DNA of 64,000 nucleotides, from assembly GCF_018417475.1 (NCBI RefSeq), contig NZ_CP054856.1:3565001-3629000 (forward strand). The letters run 5' to 3'. The notes below the pieces were generated by a model. That model did no database searches. It was not told where the DNA came from and saw only the letters and a list, made by a program, of their open reading frames with translations. Within the stretch, counting starts at the first letter, position 1. Each line of letters begins with the position of its first letter. The stretch comes from Novosphingobium decolorationis. Its GTDB lineage: Bacteria; Pseudomonadota; Alphaproteobacteria; Sphingomonadales; Sphingomonadaceae. Shown piece after piece: positions 1 to 8,304 of the stretch. A program made the translations under genes and the position numbers.

Positions 1-300
1 GAAGCTCCAGTGGGTCGGAGCGATCGGCGTGTCGGAGCCCGGCAGCATCAGCGCCAAGCGCTCGGCGTCGTCGCGGCTGGCCTCCACGCGGATCGCCGCG
101 CTCTCCACCGTCCGGGTCCGGCTGCGCTCGGTTCGGCCGCGCACCGCAGCGTAGAGGTCGGACAGGGATAGGTAACGCTCGTCCGCCGGCCGCTTGAACC
201 ACTCCGAGGAAACGCGGCCGACACGCTGGCCGCGACTCACGTCCACCTTGTAGCCGCCGACGTGTTCGCGAGCGGTGTCCAGAATTTCCACCTGGGTCAT
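1..300 (-). CDS. DUF932-type plasmid/ICE protein, N-terminal part (cut by window edge)
   Basis: Reading leftward from an ATG at 300, 100 codons stay open to the window edge. The protein begins MTQVEILDTAREHVGGYKVD and continues with an Arg-rich stretch, then LALMLPG and IAPTHWSF. I recognise this as the start of DUF932-type proteins carried on plasmids and integrative conjugative elements of Alphaproteobacteria; their biochemical role is not established. Its presence suggests that the defence genes to the right sit in a mobile or formerly mobile island. The family name is from memory of the N-terminal pattern; that the frame is coding is fairly secure, since there is no stop and codon bias is strong. 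Confidence 0.68.
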   Translation of the reverse strand, partial: MTQVEILDTAREHVGGYKVDVSRGQRVGRVSSEWFKRPADERYLSLSDLYAAVRGRTERSRTRTVESAAIRVEASRDDAERLALMLPGSDTPIAPTHWSF

Positions 301-539
301 GGGTCGTCTCCATGACGGGCGCTGGAAGCCTCTCTCCCAGCCCTCAACCCGTCACGGAAACTCGGTCCGCACTCTCACTCTCTTGCGGGGCGTTGCAGGG
401 CGGCAGGCCCTGCAGAAGGGGTCGGCCGAGACCGCGGGCTCGGATGCAGGGGAAGGCTTTCCCAACCTAACGGTCAGCTCCGGCATGAAAGTCTTATGGC
501 TTTGCATCTTTCCTCGGCACATCAATGCTGATACAAATC

Positions 540-566
540 CTCGGAGAATACACCTCATACTCCGAG
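540..566. promoter_or_regulatory. Inverted repeat upstream of the orphan abiEi, candidate operator
   Basis: CTCGGAG at 540-546 is repeated inverted as CTCCGAG at 560-566. Including the next bases, the two arms match at about nine of eleven positions. It lies about 10 bases before the TTG start of the AbiEi-like gene. AbiEi antitoxins repress their own operons by binding inverted repeats, so this is a plausible autoregulatory operator. No convincing -35/-10 pair was found. The remainder of the 301-576 gap shows nothing else I can name. Confidence 0.4.
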
Positions 567-576
567 CCGACGTATC

Positions 577-1194
577 TTGCCCGAGCCCGCATCCCAGCGC
601 CGAACTGCCCACACCGTGCTGAAAGCGCGTGGTATCGCGCGTCTGGCCGAACTGCGCGCGGAGGGAGTGACTGCGGCCACCATGAGCCGTATGGAGCGAG
701 ATGGTGAGGTCCTTCGGCTTGCGCGGGGGCTTTATCAGCTCCCTGATGCGCCGCTCGACGCTCACCATAGTCTCGCCGAGGCAGCGAAACGGGTCCCCAA
801 AGGGGTGGTCTGCCTGGTCTCGGCCCTCGCGTTCCATCAGCTTACCGATCAACTCCCAAGGCAGGTGTGGCTCGCCATCGGCCAAAAGGATTGGGCTCCC
901 AAGGGGCATGGCGTGCCTGTTCGGCTCGTAAGATTTACGGACCGCCTCCTTACGGAAGCCGTGGAGTTCCACACCATCGAGGGGGTGCCCGTAAAGGTTT
1001 TCGGGGTCGCCAAGACGGTCGCCGACTGCTTTCGGTATCGCAACAAGATCGGTCTTTCGGTGGCGATTGAGGGCCTCCAGGAAGCGCTTCGTCAACGCAA
1101 GACAACCCCCAGTGAAATGGCCAGGCAGGCGGAGCGAGGAGCAATCGCCACAGTCGTTCGACCTTATCTCGAGGCGCTGACCGCCAATGGCTAA
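577..1194 (+). CDS. Type IV toxin-antitoxin antitoxin, AbiEi family (orphan)
   Basis: A 205-aa protein with the AbiEi layout. An N-terminal winged-helix segment (about residues 14-55) ends in the characteristic RLARGLYQL. A C-terminal antitoxin domain follows, with VCLVSALAFHQLTDQLP and later VKVFGVAKTVADCFRYRNKIG. AbiEi proteins neutralise the AbiEii nucleotidyltransferase toxin and repress the operon. The start is TTG; the domain begins close behind it, so a much later start is unlikely. The usual overlap with a downstream toxin gene is present (an ATG at 1187 inside the last codons), but that frame closes after 24 codons. The antitoxin therefore seems to have lost its toxin. The inverted repeat at 540-566 may be its operator. 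Confidence 0.8.
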   Translation: MPEPASQRRTAHTVLKARGIARLAELRAEGVTAATMSRMERDGEVLRLARGLYQLPDAPLDAHHSLAEAAKRVPKGVVCLVSALAFHQLTDQLPRQVWLAIGQKDWAPKGHGVPVRLVRFTDRLLTEAVEFHTIEGVPVKVFGVAKTVADCFRYRNKIGLSVAIEGLQEALRQRKTTPSEMARQAERGAIATVVRPYLEALTANG

Positions 1195-1261
1195 GGAAAT
1201 CAAGATCAGCGATACGTCGGCACTGTCTCCATTGCGGTATGCAATGCGGAAACTGGTGTGA
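1187..1261 (+). pseudogene. Possible remnant of an AbiEii toxin gene
   Basis: An ATG at 1187 overlaps the last codons of the AbiEi gene in the ATGGCTAA arrangement usual for abiEi/abiEii pairs. The peptide starts MAKEIK, like many AbiEii toxins, but after 24 codons it stops at TGA, and the helicase gene begins 10 bases later. I infer that the toxin gene was deleted and replaced by the restriction-system genes. The peptide is too short to prove homology. It could equally be a chance small frame. Confidence 0.33.
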
Positions 1262-1271
1262 GGGATAACCG

Positions 1272-4200
1272 ATGAAGATCATCGACAACACCTCACTTCT
1301 TCTCGGAGATGACCTGAAGGCGACGCTGGGACGTGGCGCCCGACTCAAAATCGCGGCATCATGCTTCTCGATCTATGCTTTCGAGGCGCTCAAGAGCGAA
1401 TTGTCAAAGGTCGAAAGCCTTCAGTTCATTTTTACGGCACCGACCTTTGTCCCAATGGAAATGACGGACCGCCTCCGCAAGGAACGGCGAGAGTTCTTCA
1501 TTCCCAAAGCGACGCGCGAGCGAGGCCTGTACGGAACCGAGTTCGAGATACAGCTTCGTAATAAGCTGACCCAGCGTGCAGTCGCGCGGGAATGCGCTGA
1601 CTGGATACGCAAGAAAGCTCGCTTTCGGTCGAACACGACCAAGGCACCGATGCAGCAATTCATCCATGCGGCAGCGGAAACGAGTGACGTCGCCTACATG
1701 CCGATCAGCGGCTTCACAGCTGTCGATCTCGGCTATCAGAAGGGCGACGCGGTATCGAACCTCGTCACGCGTATCGACGATGGCGCGCATACGCAGGTGT
1801 ACCTGCAGTTATTCAACCAGATCTGGAACGATGAGGAAAAGCTCAGCGACGTCACGGCCGCCATTTGCGATCACATCGAGTCCGTCTACCAGGAGAACTC
1901 CCCGGAACGGATCTATTTTCATATTCTCTATAATCTCTTTCAGGACTTCCTCGAAGAAGTTGATCAGGACGCGCTGCCGAACGATCTGACCGGTTACAAA
2001 GACAGCCTCGTCTGGAACAAGCTCTTCAATTACCAGAGAGACGCCGCGACCGGCATTATCAATAAGCTTGAAATGCACAATGGATGCATTTTGGCGGATA
2101 GCGTCGGCCTTGGTAAAACTTTCACCGCCCTGGCGGTGATCAAATACTACGAACTGCGCAATCGGTCGGTGCTGGTTCTGTGCCCGAAGAAGCTTGCGGA
2201 CAATTGGCGCAACTACAATACCAATCTGACAACGAACATTTTCGCCAAGGATCGCTTCAATTACGATGTCCTAAGCCATACCGATCTCTCCCGCACGTCA
2301 GGAGAGGCGTTCGGCATTCCGCTGAACCGGGTGAACTGGGGCAATTACGATCTCGTCGTCATTGATGAGTCGCACAATTTCCGGAACAACGATGTCTTCA
2401 AGGATCGAGAGACTCGCTACCAGAAGCTGATGAACAAGGTCATTCGTGCTGGCGTGAAGACCAAAGTTCTGATGCTATCGGCGACGCCAGTGAACAATCG
2501 GTTCAACGATCTGCGCAATCAGCTCGCGCTGGCTTACGAGGGTGACTCTGAAAACCTCAGTCGCAAGCTGAAAACCAACACTGGAATCGAGGAGATTTTC
2601 CGGCGCGCGCAGAAGGCATTCAACGCGTGGTCCGATCTGCCTCCAGAGGAGCGAACCGCGGCCGCGATCTTGAAAGCCCTCGACTTCGATTTCTTCGAGA
2701 TGCTCGACGCCGTGACGATTGCAAGGTCCCGCAAGCATATCGAGACCTTCTACGACACCAAGGATATCGGCAAATTTCCCCAGCGCCGAAAGCCGCTTTC
2801 GTATCAGTGCCCGATCACCCATCGATCGGACGTGCTAGGCCTCAACGATATCTTCAGCAGCCTGTCGGTGCTCAAGCTCGCGGTCTACGCCCCGATCAGC
2901 TACATCCTGCCGAGCCGGCTTCGTAAGTACGAAGAAATCTACGACACCCAGGTGGAAGGCGGTCGCGGCAAGCTGCGGCAGGCCGACCGCGAGCGGAGCC
3001 TTCAGGCTCTGATGACCACCAATTTGCTCAAGCGGTTGGAGAGCTCTGTCGAAGCATTCCGCCTCACCCTACGGGCGCTGCACGGCAACATCGCGCAGAC
3101 GCTCCAGGCTATCGACACCTATGAGAGCACGGGCGCGGCCCAGATCGTGAGCGACCATCTCGGCGATCCCGGTTTCGACCCGGACGATGACGACCTGAGC
3201 GGACTCGATGAGTTCACGGTCGGCAAGAAAATTCAGATCAGCCTGTCGGATATGGACATTCCGTCTTGGAAGCACGACCTCGCCGCGGATCTCACGCTCA
3301 TTGGTGATCTGATCGCCTCGATGGATAAGGTGGGACCGGAGGATGATGCCAAACTGCAGCATCTGAAGGATGTCGTCACCCGCAAGGTTGCCGACCCGCT
3401 CAATGCGAGCAATCGCAAGGTTCTCATCTTCACCGCCTTCGCGGACACGGCGAAGTACCTTTATGCGAATCTAGCATCGGCATTTCTCGAGTCGGACGGC
3501 CTACACTGTGGCATGGTCACTGGCTCCGATGCGCCGAAGAGCACGCTGAAGAAGAGCTATGACTTCCAGTCCCTGCTCACGCTGTTCTCCCCGCGCGCGA
3601 AGGAGAAGCATCTGGTCCTGCCGCACGAAACGGGCGAGATCGACATCCTCATCGGGACGGACTGCATCTCCGAGGGCCAGAACCTTCAGGATTGCGACTA
3701 TCTGATAAACTACGACATCCACTGGAACCCGGTGCGGATCATCCAGCGGTTCGGGCGCATCGACCGCATTGGCTCGCCCAATGCGCAAATCCAGCTCGTC
3801 AACTACTGGCCGGAAATCTCGCTCGACGAGTACATCAATCTCAAGGAGCGTGTCGAAAACCGTATGATGATCGCCGACGTTACGGCGACCGGCGATGACA
3901 ACGTGCTGACCGCCAAGAGCAGTGACATCGCTTACCGGAAGGAGCAGCTCAAGCGGCTCCAGGAAGAGGTGATCGAGCTGGAGGACGTGCGAACCGGGAT
4001 CTCAATCACGGACCTCGGCCTCAACGATTTTCGCATGGATCTCTTGAACCATATCAAGGAACACGGCGACCTCGATCATCTGCCCAACGGCATGCATGCT
4101 GTGGTGCCGGCGCAGCCGGCGCTAGGTCTGAAGCCGGGTGTGATCTTCGCGCTGAAAAATATCCACGACAGCGTGAACATCAACCAGCAGAACCGGCTGC

Positions 4201-4544
4201 ACCCCTATTACCTCGTCTATGTCGGTCACGACGGTGGGGTCGTCATCGACCATACCGAGGTGAAGCGCTTGCTCGATCTGATCCGCACGAGCTGCAAGGG
4301 CCAAGCGGAGCCGATCCGGGCGGTCTGCCAGCTGTTCAATGAGCGGACGCAGGACGGTCGCAAGATGGAGCAATGCTCCGCGCTTCTGAGCGCCGCGATC
4401 CGCTCAATGATCGAGGTGAAGGCAGAAAAGGACATCGACAGCCTGTTCAGCGGCGGGCGGACCACGGCGCTAGTTCATACCATCGCCGGCCTCGACGATT
4501 TCGAACTGATCGCCTTCCTTGTGATCGAAGAGGCGGCGGCATGA
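1272..4544 (+). CDS. PLD-like / SNF2-type DEAD/H helicase, first gene of the type III R-M-like block
   Basis: A 1090-aa protein. The N-terminal 200 or so residues look like a phospholipase-D-like module (LKIAASCFSIYAFEAL, then LQFIFTAPTF). The helicase core follows: Walker A DSVGLGKT near residue 277, DESH near 364, LMLSATP near 397, and motifs V/VI in the ISEGQNLQDCDY and IIQRFGRIDRIG stretches near 800-830. SNF2-type proteins of this kind translocate on duplex DNA. The stop overlaps the start of the DUF4391 gene (ATGA), so the two are translationally coupled. A methyltransferase and a Res endonuclease come next, which places the helicase in a restriction system. DISARM was considered but no DUF1998 gene is present. 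Helicase identity is secure; its role in the block is inference. Confidence 0.85.
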   Translation: MKIIDNTSLLLGDDLKATLGRGARLKIAASCFSIYAFEALKSELSKVESLQFIFTAPTFVPMEMTDRLRKERREFFIPKATRERGLYGTEFEIQLRNKLTQRAVARECADWIRKKARFRSNTTKAPMQQFIHAAAETSDVAYMPISGFTAVDLGYQKGDAVSNLVTRIDDGAHTQVYLQLFNQIWNDEEKLSDVTAAICDHIESVYQENSPERIYFHILYNLFQDFLEEVDQDALPNDLTGYKDSLVWNKLFNYQRDAATGIINKLEMHNGCILADSVGLGKTFTALAVIKYYELRNRSVLVLCPKKLADNWRNYNTNLTTNIFAKDRFNYDVLSHTDLSRTSGEAFGIPLNRVNWGNYDLVVIDESHNFRNNDVFKDRETRYQKLMNKVIRAGVKTKVLMLSATPVNNRFNDLRNQLALAYEGDSENLSRKLKTNTGIEEIFRRAQKAFNAWSDLPPEERTAAAILKALDFDFFEMLDAVTIARSRKHIETFYDTKDIGKFPQRRKPLSYQCPITHRSDVLGLNDIFSSLSVLKLAVYAPISYILPSRLRKYEEIYDTQVEGGRGKLRQADRERSLQALMTTNLLKRLESSVEAFRLTLRALHGNIAQTLQAIDTYESTGAAQIVSDHLGDPGFDPDDDDLSGLDEFTVGKKIQISLSDMDIPSWKHDLAADLTLIGDLIASMDKVGPEDDAKLQHLKDVVTRKVADPLNASNRKVLIFTAFADTAKYLYANLASAFLESDGLHCGMVTGSDAPKSTLKKSYDFQSLLTLFSPRAKEKHLVLPHETGEIDILIGTDCISEGQNLQDCDYLINYDIHWNPVRIIQRFGRIDRIGSPNAQIQLVNYWPEISLDEYINLKERVENRMMIADVTATGDDNVLTAKSSDIAYRKEQLKRLQEEVIELEDVRTGISITDLGLNDFRMDLLNHIKEHGDLDHLPNGMHAVVPAQPALGLKPGVIFALKNIHDSVNINQQNRLHPYYLVYVGHDGGVVIDHTEVKRLLDLIRTSCKGQAEPIRAVCQLFNERTQDGRKMEQCSALLSAAIRSMIEVKAEKDIDSLFSGGRTTALVHTIAGLDDFELIAFLVIEEAAA

Positions 4545-5248
4545 CGGCGGCCTTCTTCGACTATCCCATAGCCGCCGCCTTCGGCCGTGTTGTCCCGAAA
4601 AGCCGGATTTATGAGCATGCGGGCGTCGGCACGGCGCTAAGGGATCTGTTTGTGACCCAGGTCGATCAGATCACTTGGAAGTACAAGCTCGCGCCGGAAA
4701 CTATGAACCTTGCGGCGACGAAGGCCGTCGGTGAGATTCAGGTTTTCGGCATCAGCCTGCGCAACGGCAAGCTCGACGAAGAGGTGCTGCGCGCGATCGA
4801 CCGGGCGATCCCGTTCCCGCTGATTTTCGAGCTCAGCTGGTCTGGCAAGCGAAAGGCGGTGGCTGCCTTCAAGCGGCCGAGCGATGCCGATTCCACCAAG
4901 TGGGTTGTAAGCAGCTATTTCGCGACCGATTGGTTGCCTGACGAGGCGCCTCGCCGGCCGTTGCCGGTCGCGCTCAACCTAGGCGGCCTCTACGACGCCC
5001 TCATCACGGCTTTGATGCCAAAGGCCGGCGTCGAAGCGGAGCACGCTGGCGAGGACATCCAGACGCGCGTGGCGCGGATGGAGGCCATCCGGTCCAAGAC
5101 GCGGGAGGTGGACCGGATCAAGGCCCGCCTTGTCCGTGAGAAGCAATTCAACAAGCGCGTGGCGGTCAATGCCGAGCTGCGCGCCGCACGGCGGGAACTC
5201 GAGCGCCTATCCAGCGCAGCTCCCGATCCTGCCGCGACGAATGAGTAA
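4541..5248 (+). CDS. DUF4391 domain protein associated with type III restriction
   Basis: A 235-aa protein starting at an ATG that overlaps the helicase stop. The pattern VVPKSRIYEHAGVG, then QITWKYKLAPETMNLA, GEIQVFGISLRNG and AIDRAIPFPLIFELSW matches DUF4391, a family usually found between helicase and mod genes of type III-like restriction loci. No catalytic motif is evident. The C-terminal 60 residues are charged and probably coiled coil (RMEAIRSKTREVDRIKARL). Its molecular role is unknown; a structural or recognition subunit of the complex is a guess. The mod gene starts 10 bases after its stop. Confidence 0.78.
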   Translation: MTAAFFDYPIAAAFGRVVPKSRIYEHAGVGTALRDLFVTQVDQITWKYKLAPETMNLAATKAVGEIQVFGISLRNGKLDEEVLRAIDRAIPFPLIFELSWSGKRKAVAAFKRPSDADSTKWVVSSYFATDWLPDEAPRRPLPVALNLGGLYDALITALMPKAGVEAEHAGEDIQTRVARMEAIRSKTREVDRIKARLVREKQFNKRVAVNAELRAARRELERLSSAAPDPAATNE

Positions 5249-5258
5249 GGATATGACG

Positions 5259-6944
5259 ATGGATAAGCTGAAGATGCAAAGCCCTGACCTGAGCCAGGAA
5301 AACATCGCGAAGATCCGCGACCTGTTCCCCGGCTGCGTGTCCGAGGCGCGCGACGAGGTGACGGGGGAAGTACGTCTAGCGGTAGACTTCGATCAGCTGC
5401 GCCAGGAGCTGAGCGACCACATAGTCGAAGGGCCACAAGAGCGGTACCGGCTGGACTGGCCTGGAAAACGCGAGGCCTTGATCACTGCGAACTCCCCCAT
5501 CTCAAAAACTTTGCGACCTGCACAGGACGAAAGCCTCAACTTCGACACGACGAAGAACCTCTTCATCGAAGGCGACAACCTCGAGACCCTTAAATTGCTG
5601 CAGGAAACCTATCTCGGTCAGGTGAAGCTGATTTACATCGATCCTCCCTATAATACCGGGAAAGACTTCATCTACCGGGACAACTTCACCGCAGAGAAAG
5701 AGCAGTTTGAAATCGACGCGGGGGAGAAAACGGCCGAAGGCGGGCGTCTGGTGGCGAACTCAGATACGCGCGGTCGATATCATTCGGACTGGATGTCGAT
5801 GATCTATTCGCGTCTGACGGTCGCGAAGAGGCTGCTGAAGGATGATGGGATCATCCTCGTCAGCATCGATGACTACGAACAGGCCGCGCTCCGAAAGGTG
5901 ATGGACCAGGTCTTTGGCGAGACGAATTTCGTGGCTCAACTGGTCTGGGAAAAAGGCCGAAAGAATGATGCAAAATTCTTTTCCGTTGGCCATGAATACA
6001 TGCTGGTTTTCGCGAAGAACGTGACGCGGATACGCGAACATCAAGAAGTTTGGCGGGAAGAGAAGCCAGGTGCACGCGATATCTGGGCCGAATTTGTCAG
6101 GCTGCGCGGAGTTCATGGTGATGACTTCAAGGCCATCGAGGCTGACCTTTCTCAATGGTACTCCGACCTGCCGAAGGGCCATCCCGCAAAGAAGTGGGCG
6201 CGGTACAAGCGCGTCGATGAAAATGGTCCGTGGCGGGACCGTGATATCTCTTGGCCCGGTGGAGATGGGCCGCGATATGATGTGATCCACCCAGTGACAG
6301 GGCTTCCGTGCGAAGTCCCAGAAGCGGGTTGGAGATATTCAACGTCCCAGGAGATGCAGAGGCAAATCAAGGCCGGGCTCGTCGAATTCCGTGAAGACCA
6401 TAAGCAACCGCCGTTTAGAAAGGCGCACATTCGGCCAATCCCTGAAGAGGCGAATGGAAGCCAAGTCGACTCGAACGATATCGATGACGACAGCGACGAG
6501 GAAACGGATTTCGCCACGCAGGTTCGTGGGTCGTATTTCTACAAGCAATCCCAAGTCTCGGTAAAATACCTGCGCAAGCTCATGGGGGCGAAGGTCTTCA
6601 CGAACCCCAAGGATCACGATGAGTTGGCAAAATTGATCGAATATATGACGCCGAATGACCGTGCTGCCCTCGTGATGGACTTCTTTGCTGGATCGGCCAG
6701 TACCGCCGAAGCTGTCTTCCGGGCTAATGCCACCTATGGAACCAACCACCGTTTCGTTATGGTGCAGCTCCCCGAGGATTTGCAGGAGGCAGAAGCCTCG
6801 ACCACGGGGACTACGAAGAAGACGGTACAGGCCGCAATAAAGCTCTTGAAGAAGAAGGGTCGACCGCTCGTCTTGTCCGAAGTGTCTAAGAGCCCGATTC
6901 AAAAGTTCCTCAGGCGTAGCAATACCTTGCGGTTCTGCGGATAA
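5259..6944 (+). pseudogene. mod: Type III DNA methyltransferase Mod, N-terminal part, truncated by IS insertion
   Basis: Mod of type III systems is a beta-class adenine N6-methyltransferase that also carries the target recognition domain for the Res partner. The catalytic DPPY lies at residues 128-131 and the SAM-binding FFAGSAS at about 475-481, in the order expected for the beta class, with a long recognition region between. The start at 5259 is chosen because AGGA (5248-5251) sits 7 bases before it; in-frame ATGs at 5241 and 5253 are alternatives. Native coding ends at the codon containing 6888-6890. The last 18 residues and the stop at 6942-6944 come from the IS. Methylation motifs are intact, so residual activity cannot be excluded, but about 155 C-terminal residues are severed. 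Confidence 0.88.
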
Positions 6945-7819
6945 GCATGCGGATAGAAGCGATCATAGCCCAGGCGGTTGAAGAGGCGATGGTCGCTTCC
7001 CAGTCCTTTGCGAGGCGACGACACCGCCCCAGCCAGGCGAAGGTGCGCTCGACGACCCAGCGGCGCGGGAGGACTTCAAAGCCCTTGGCTTGATCAGATC
7101 GTTTGATGATCTCGATCACCCAGTTCCCGGCTTTGGCGAGTGCCGTTCTGAGCTTGTCACCGGCGTAGCCACCATCGGCGAAGATATGGCGCAGCCAAGG
7201 GAAGCGCTGGCAAATCCTTTTGAGCACGTCGACGGCGCCATCCCGGTCCTGAATATCGGCGGTGTGCACGAGGATGGAGATCAGAAAGCCGGAGGTGTCG
7301 GTCAGGATATGACGCTTTCGACCTTTGACTTTCTTGCCCGCGTCATATCCACTCGGACCGCCGCTCTCGGTCGTTTTCACGCTCTGGCTATCGATGATGC
7401 CCGCACTGGGAGAGGCTTCGCGCCCCTCGATCTCTCGCAGGTTCATGACCAGCAGCGTGTTCATCACCTCGAACAATCCCGCGTTACGCCAAGCGTAGAA
7501 ATAGCGCCGAACCGTCGAAACCGGTGGAAAGCATTTGGGCAGCAGGCGCCAGGCACATCCGGCCGAGACCAAGTAGAGCAACGCGTTGGCCACTTCGCGC
7601 ATATTCGTGCTGCGACGCCGACCGCCGTGCTTTGCCGGAGGAATGAACGGTGCCACCAACGCCCACTCCCTGTCCGTCATGTCGCTTGGATACCGCAGTC
7701 CTTTGCGGCTATGCTCATCTCGAGCAATGCCAGTCCATGCCATTGATCACTCCATCTCTCGCAAGGACGGCGTGAATCATAACATGCTGGTATTGCTCAA
7801 CAACTTTTGGATCGGGCTC
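6890..7819 (-). mobile_element. IS5-family insertion sequence (IS1031-like), 930 bp, inside mod
   Basis: Terminal inverted repeats are GAGCCCGATTCAAAAGTTC at the left (6890-6908) and, on the other strand, GAGCCCGATCCAAAAGTTG at the right (7801-7819): 17 of 19 match. A subterminal AGCAATACC is also shared. The element is flanked by TAA at 6887-6889 and TAA at 7820-7822, a 3-bp duplication fitting the TNA target of the IS1031 group. Cutting out the element plus one TAA joins the two mod fragments in frame with no lesion, so the insertion is probably recent. A 4-bp CTAA reading of the target is possible but would shift the repeat ends by one base. Confidence 0.92.
6910..7743 (-). CDS. IS5-family DDE transposase
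   Basis: A 277-aa intact transposase that fills most of the element. The N-terminal region has the IS5-type LRYPSDMTDREWALVAPFIP and GCAWRLLP segments. The catalytic triad is visible as the D of IIDSQSVK, the D of FADGGYAG, and the E of RRWVVERTFAWLGR, with the usual GYDAGKKVKGRKRH stretch following the first D. It cuts and joins the ends of its own element. No frameshift is seen, so the element may still be mobile. It reads opposite to mod. Confidence 0.95.
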   Translation of the reverse strand: MAWTGIARDEHSRKGLRYPSDMTDREWALVAPFIPPAKHGGRRRSTNMREVANALLYLVSAGCAWRLLPKCFPPVSTVRRYFYAWRNAGLFEVMNTLLVMNLREIEGREASPSAGIIDSQSVKTTESGGPSGYDAGKKVKGRKRHILTDTSGFLISILVHTADIQDRDGAVDVLKRICQRFPWLRHIFADGGYAGDKLRTALAKAGNWVIEIIKRSDQAKGFEVLPRRWVVERTFAWLGRCRRLAKDWEATIASSTAWAMIASIRMLIRRTARYCYA

Positions 7820-7829
7820 TAAGGAACGC

Positions 7830-8294
7830 GTGAGACAGGCCGGGGCAGCGGTGTTGTCGGAGACTTGCGATCCGGGTTGGAATCGCGATGTCGGCTTCCG
7901 GGTCCTGAAGGTCGATACGTCCAACATGCAGGACGTCTATTATCGCCCGGACGAGATCGATCAGAAGGATCTGCTCACCGCCGTCGACAACATCAAGCCC
8001 GATCGCACCCCTGAGGACCTGCTGTTCCAGGTGCTCGTCGACTGGGGCGTGGACCTGACGCTGCCAATCAAGCGCGAGACGGTGCAGGGCAAAACCGTGT
8101 TCTTTGTCGACGGAAATGCGTTGGTCGCCTGCTTCGACACTGGCGTGACGGAAGAACTGGTGAAGGAGCTTGCTGCCTGCGAGCCGCTGCGCGTCGTGTT
8201 CCGCGATAACGGCTTTGTGTCCGATGCGGTGAAGATCAACGTCGAGCAGGTCTTCCGCCAGGTTTCGCCCGGCACCGACGTCAAGTCGATCTGA
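7830..8294 (+). pseudogene. mod: Type III methyltransferase Mod, C-terminal part, separated by the IS
   Basis: Coding resumes directly after the second TAA copy (from 7820) and runs to 8294. The reconstructed junction reads V-S-K-E-R-V-R-Q-A-G with no frame change, giving a full-length Mod of 700 aa. The fragment has the typical Mod C-terminus (VGFRVLKVDTSNM, then EDLLFQVLVDWGVDLTLPI), a region that in this family helps dimer and Res contacts. An AAGGA at 7821-7825 lies 4 bases before a GTG at 7830, so a free C-terminal fragment could be translated and might even complement the N-terminal part; this is speculation. Res follows 10 bases after the stop. Confidence 0.85.
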
Positions 8295-8304
8295 GGGGGC
8301 GGGC

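Noticed and set aside
1272..8294. DISARM or BREX assignment of the helicase/methyltransferase block
   Set aside because: There is no DUF1998 gene (DISARM) and no PglZ or BrxC (BREX). DUF4391 and Res point to a type III-like system instead.
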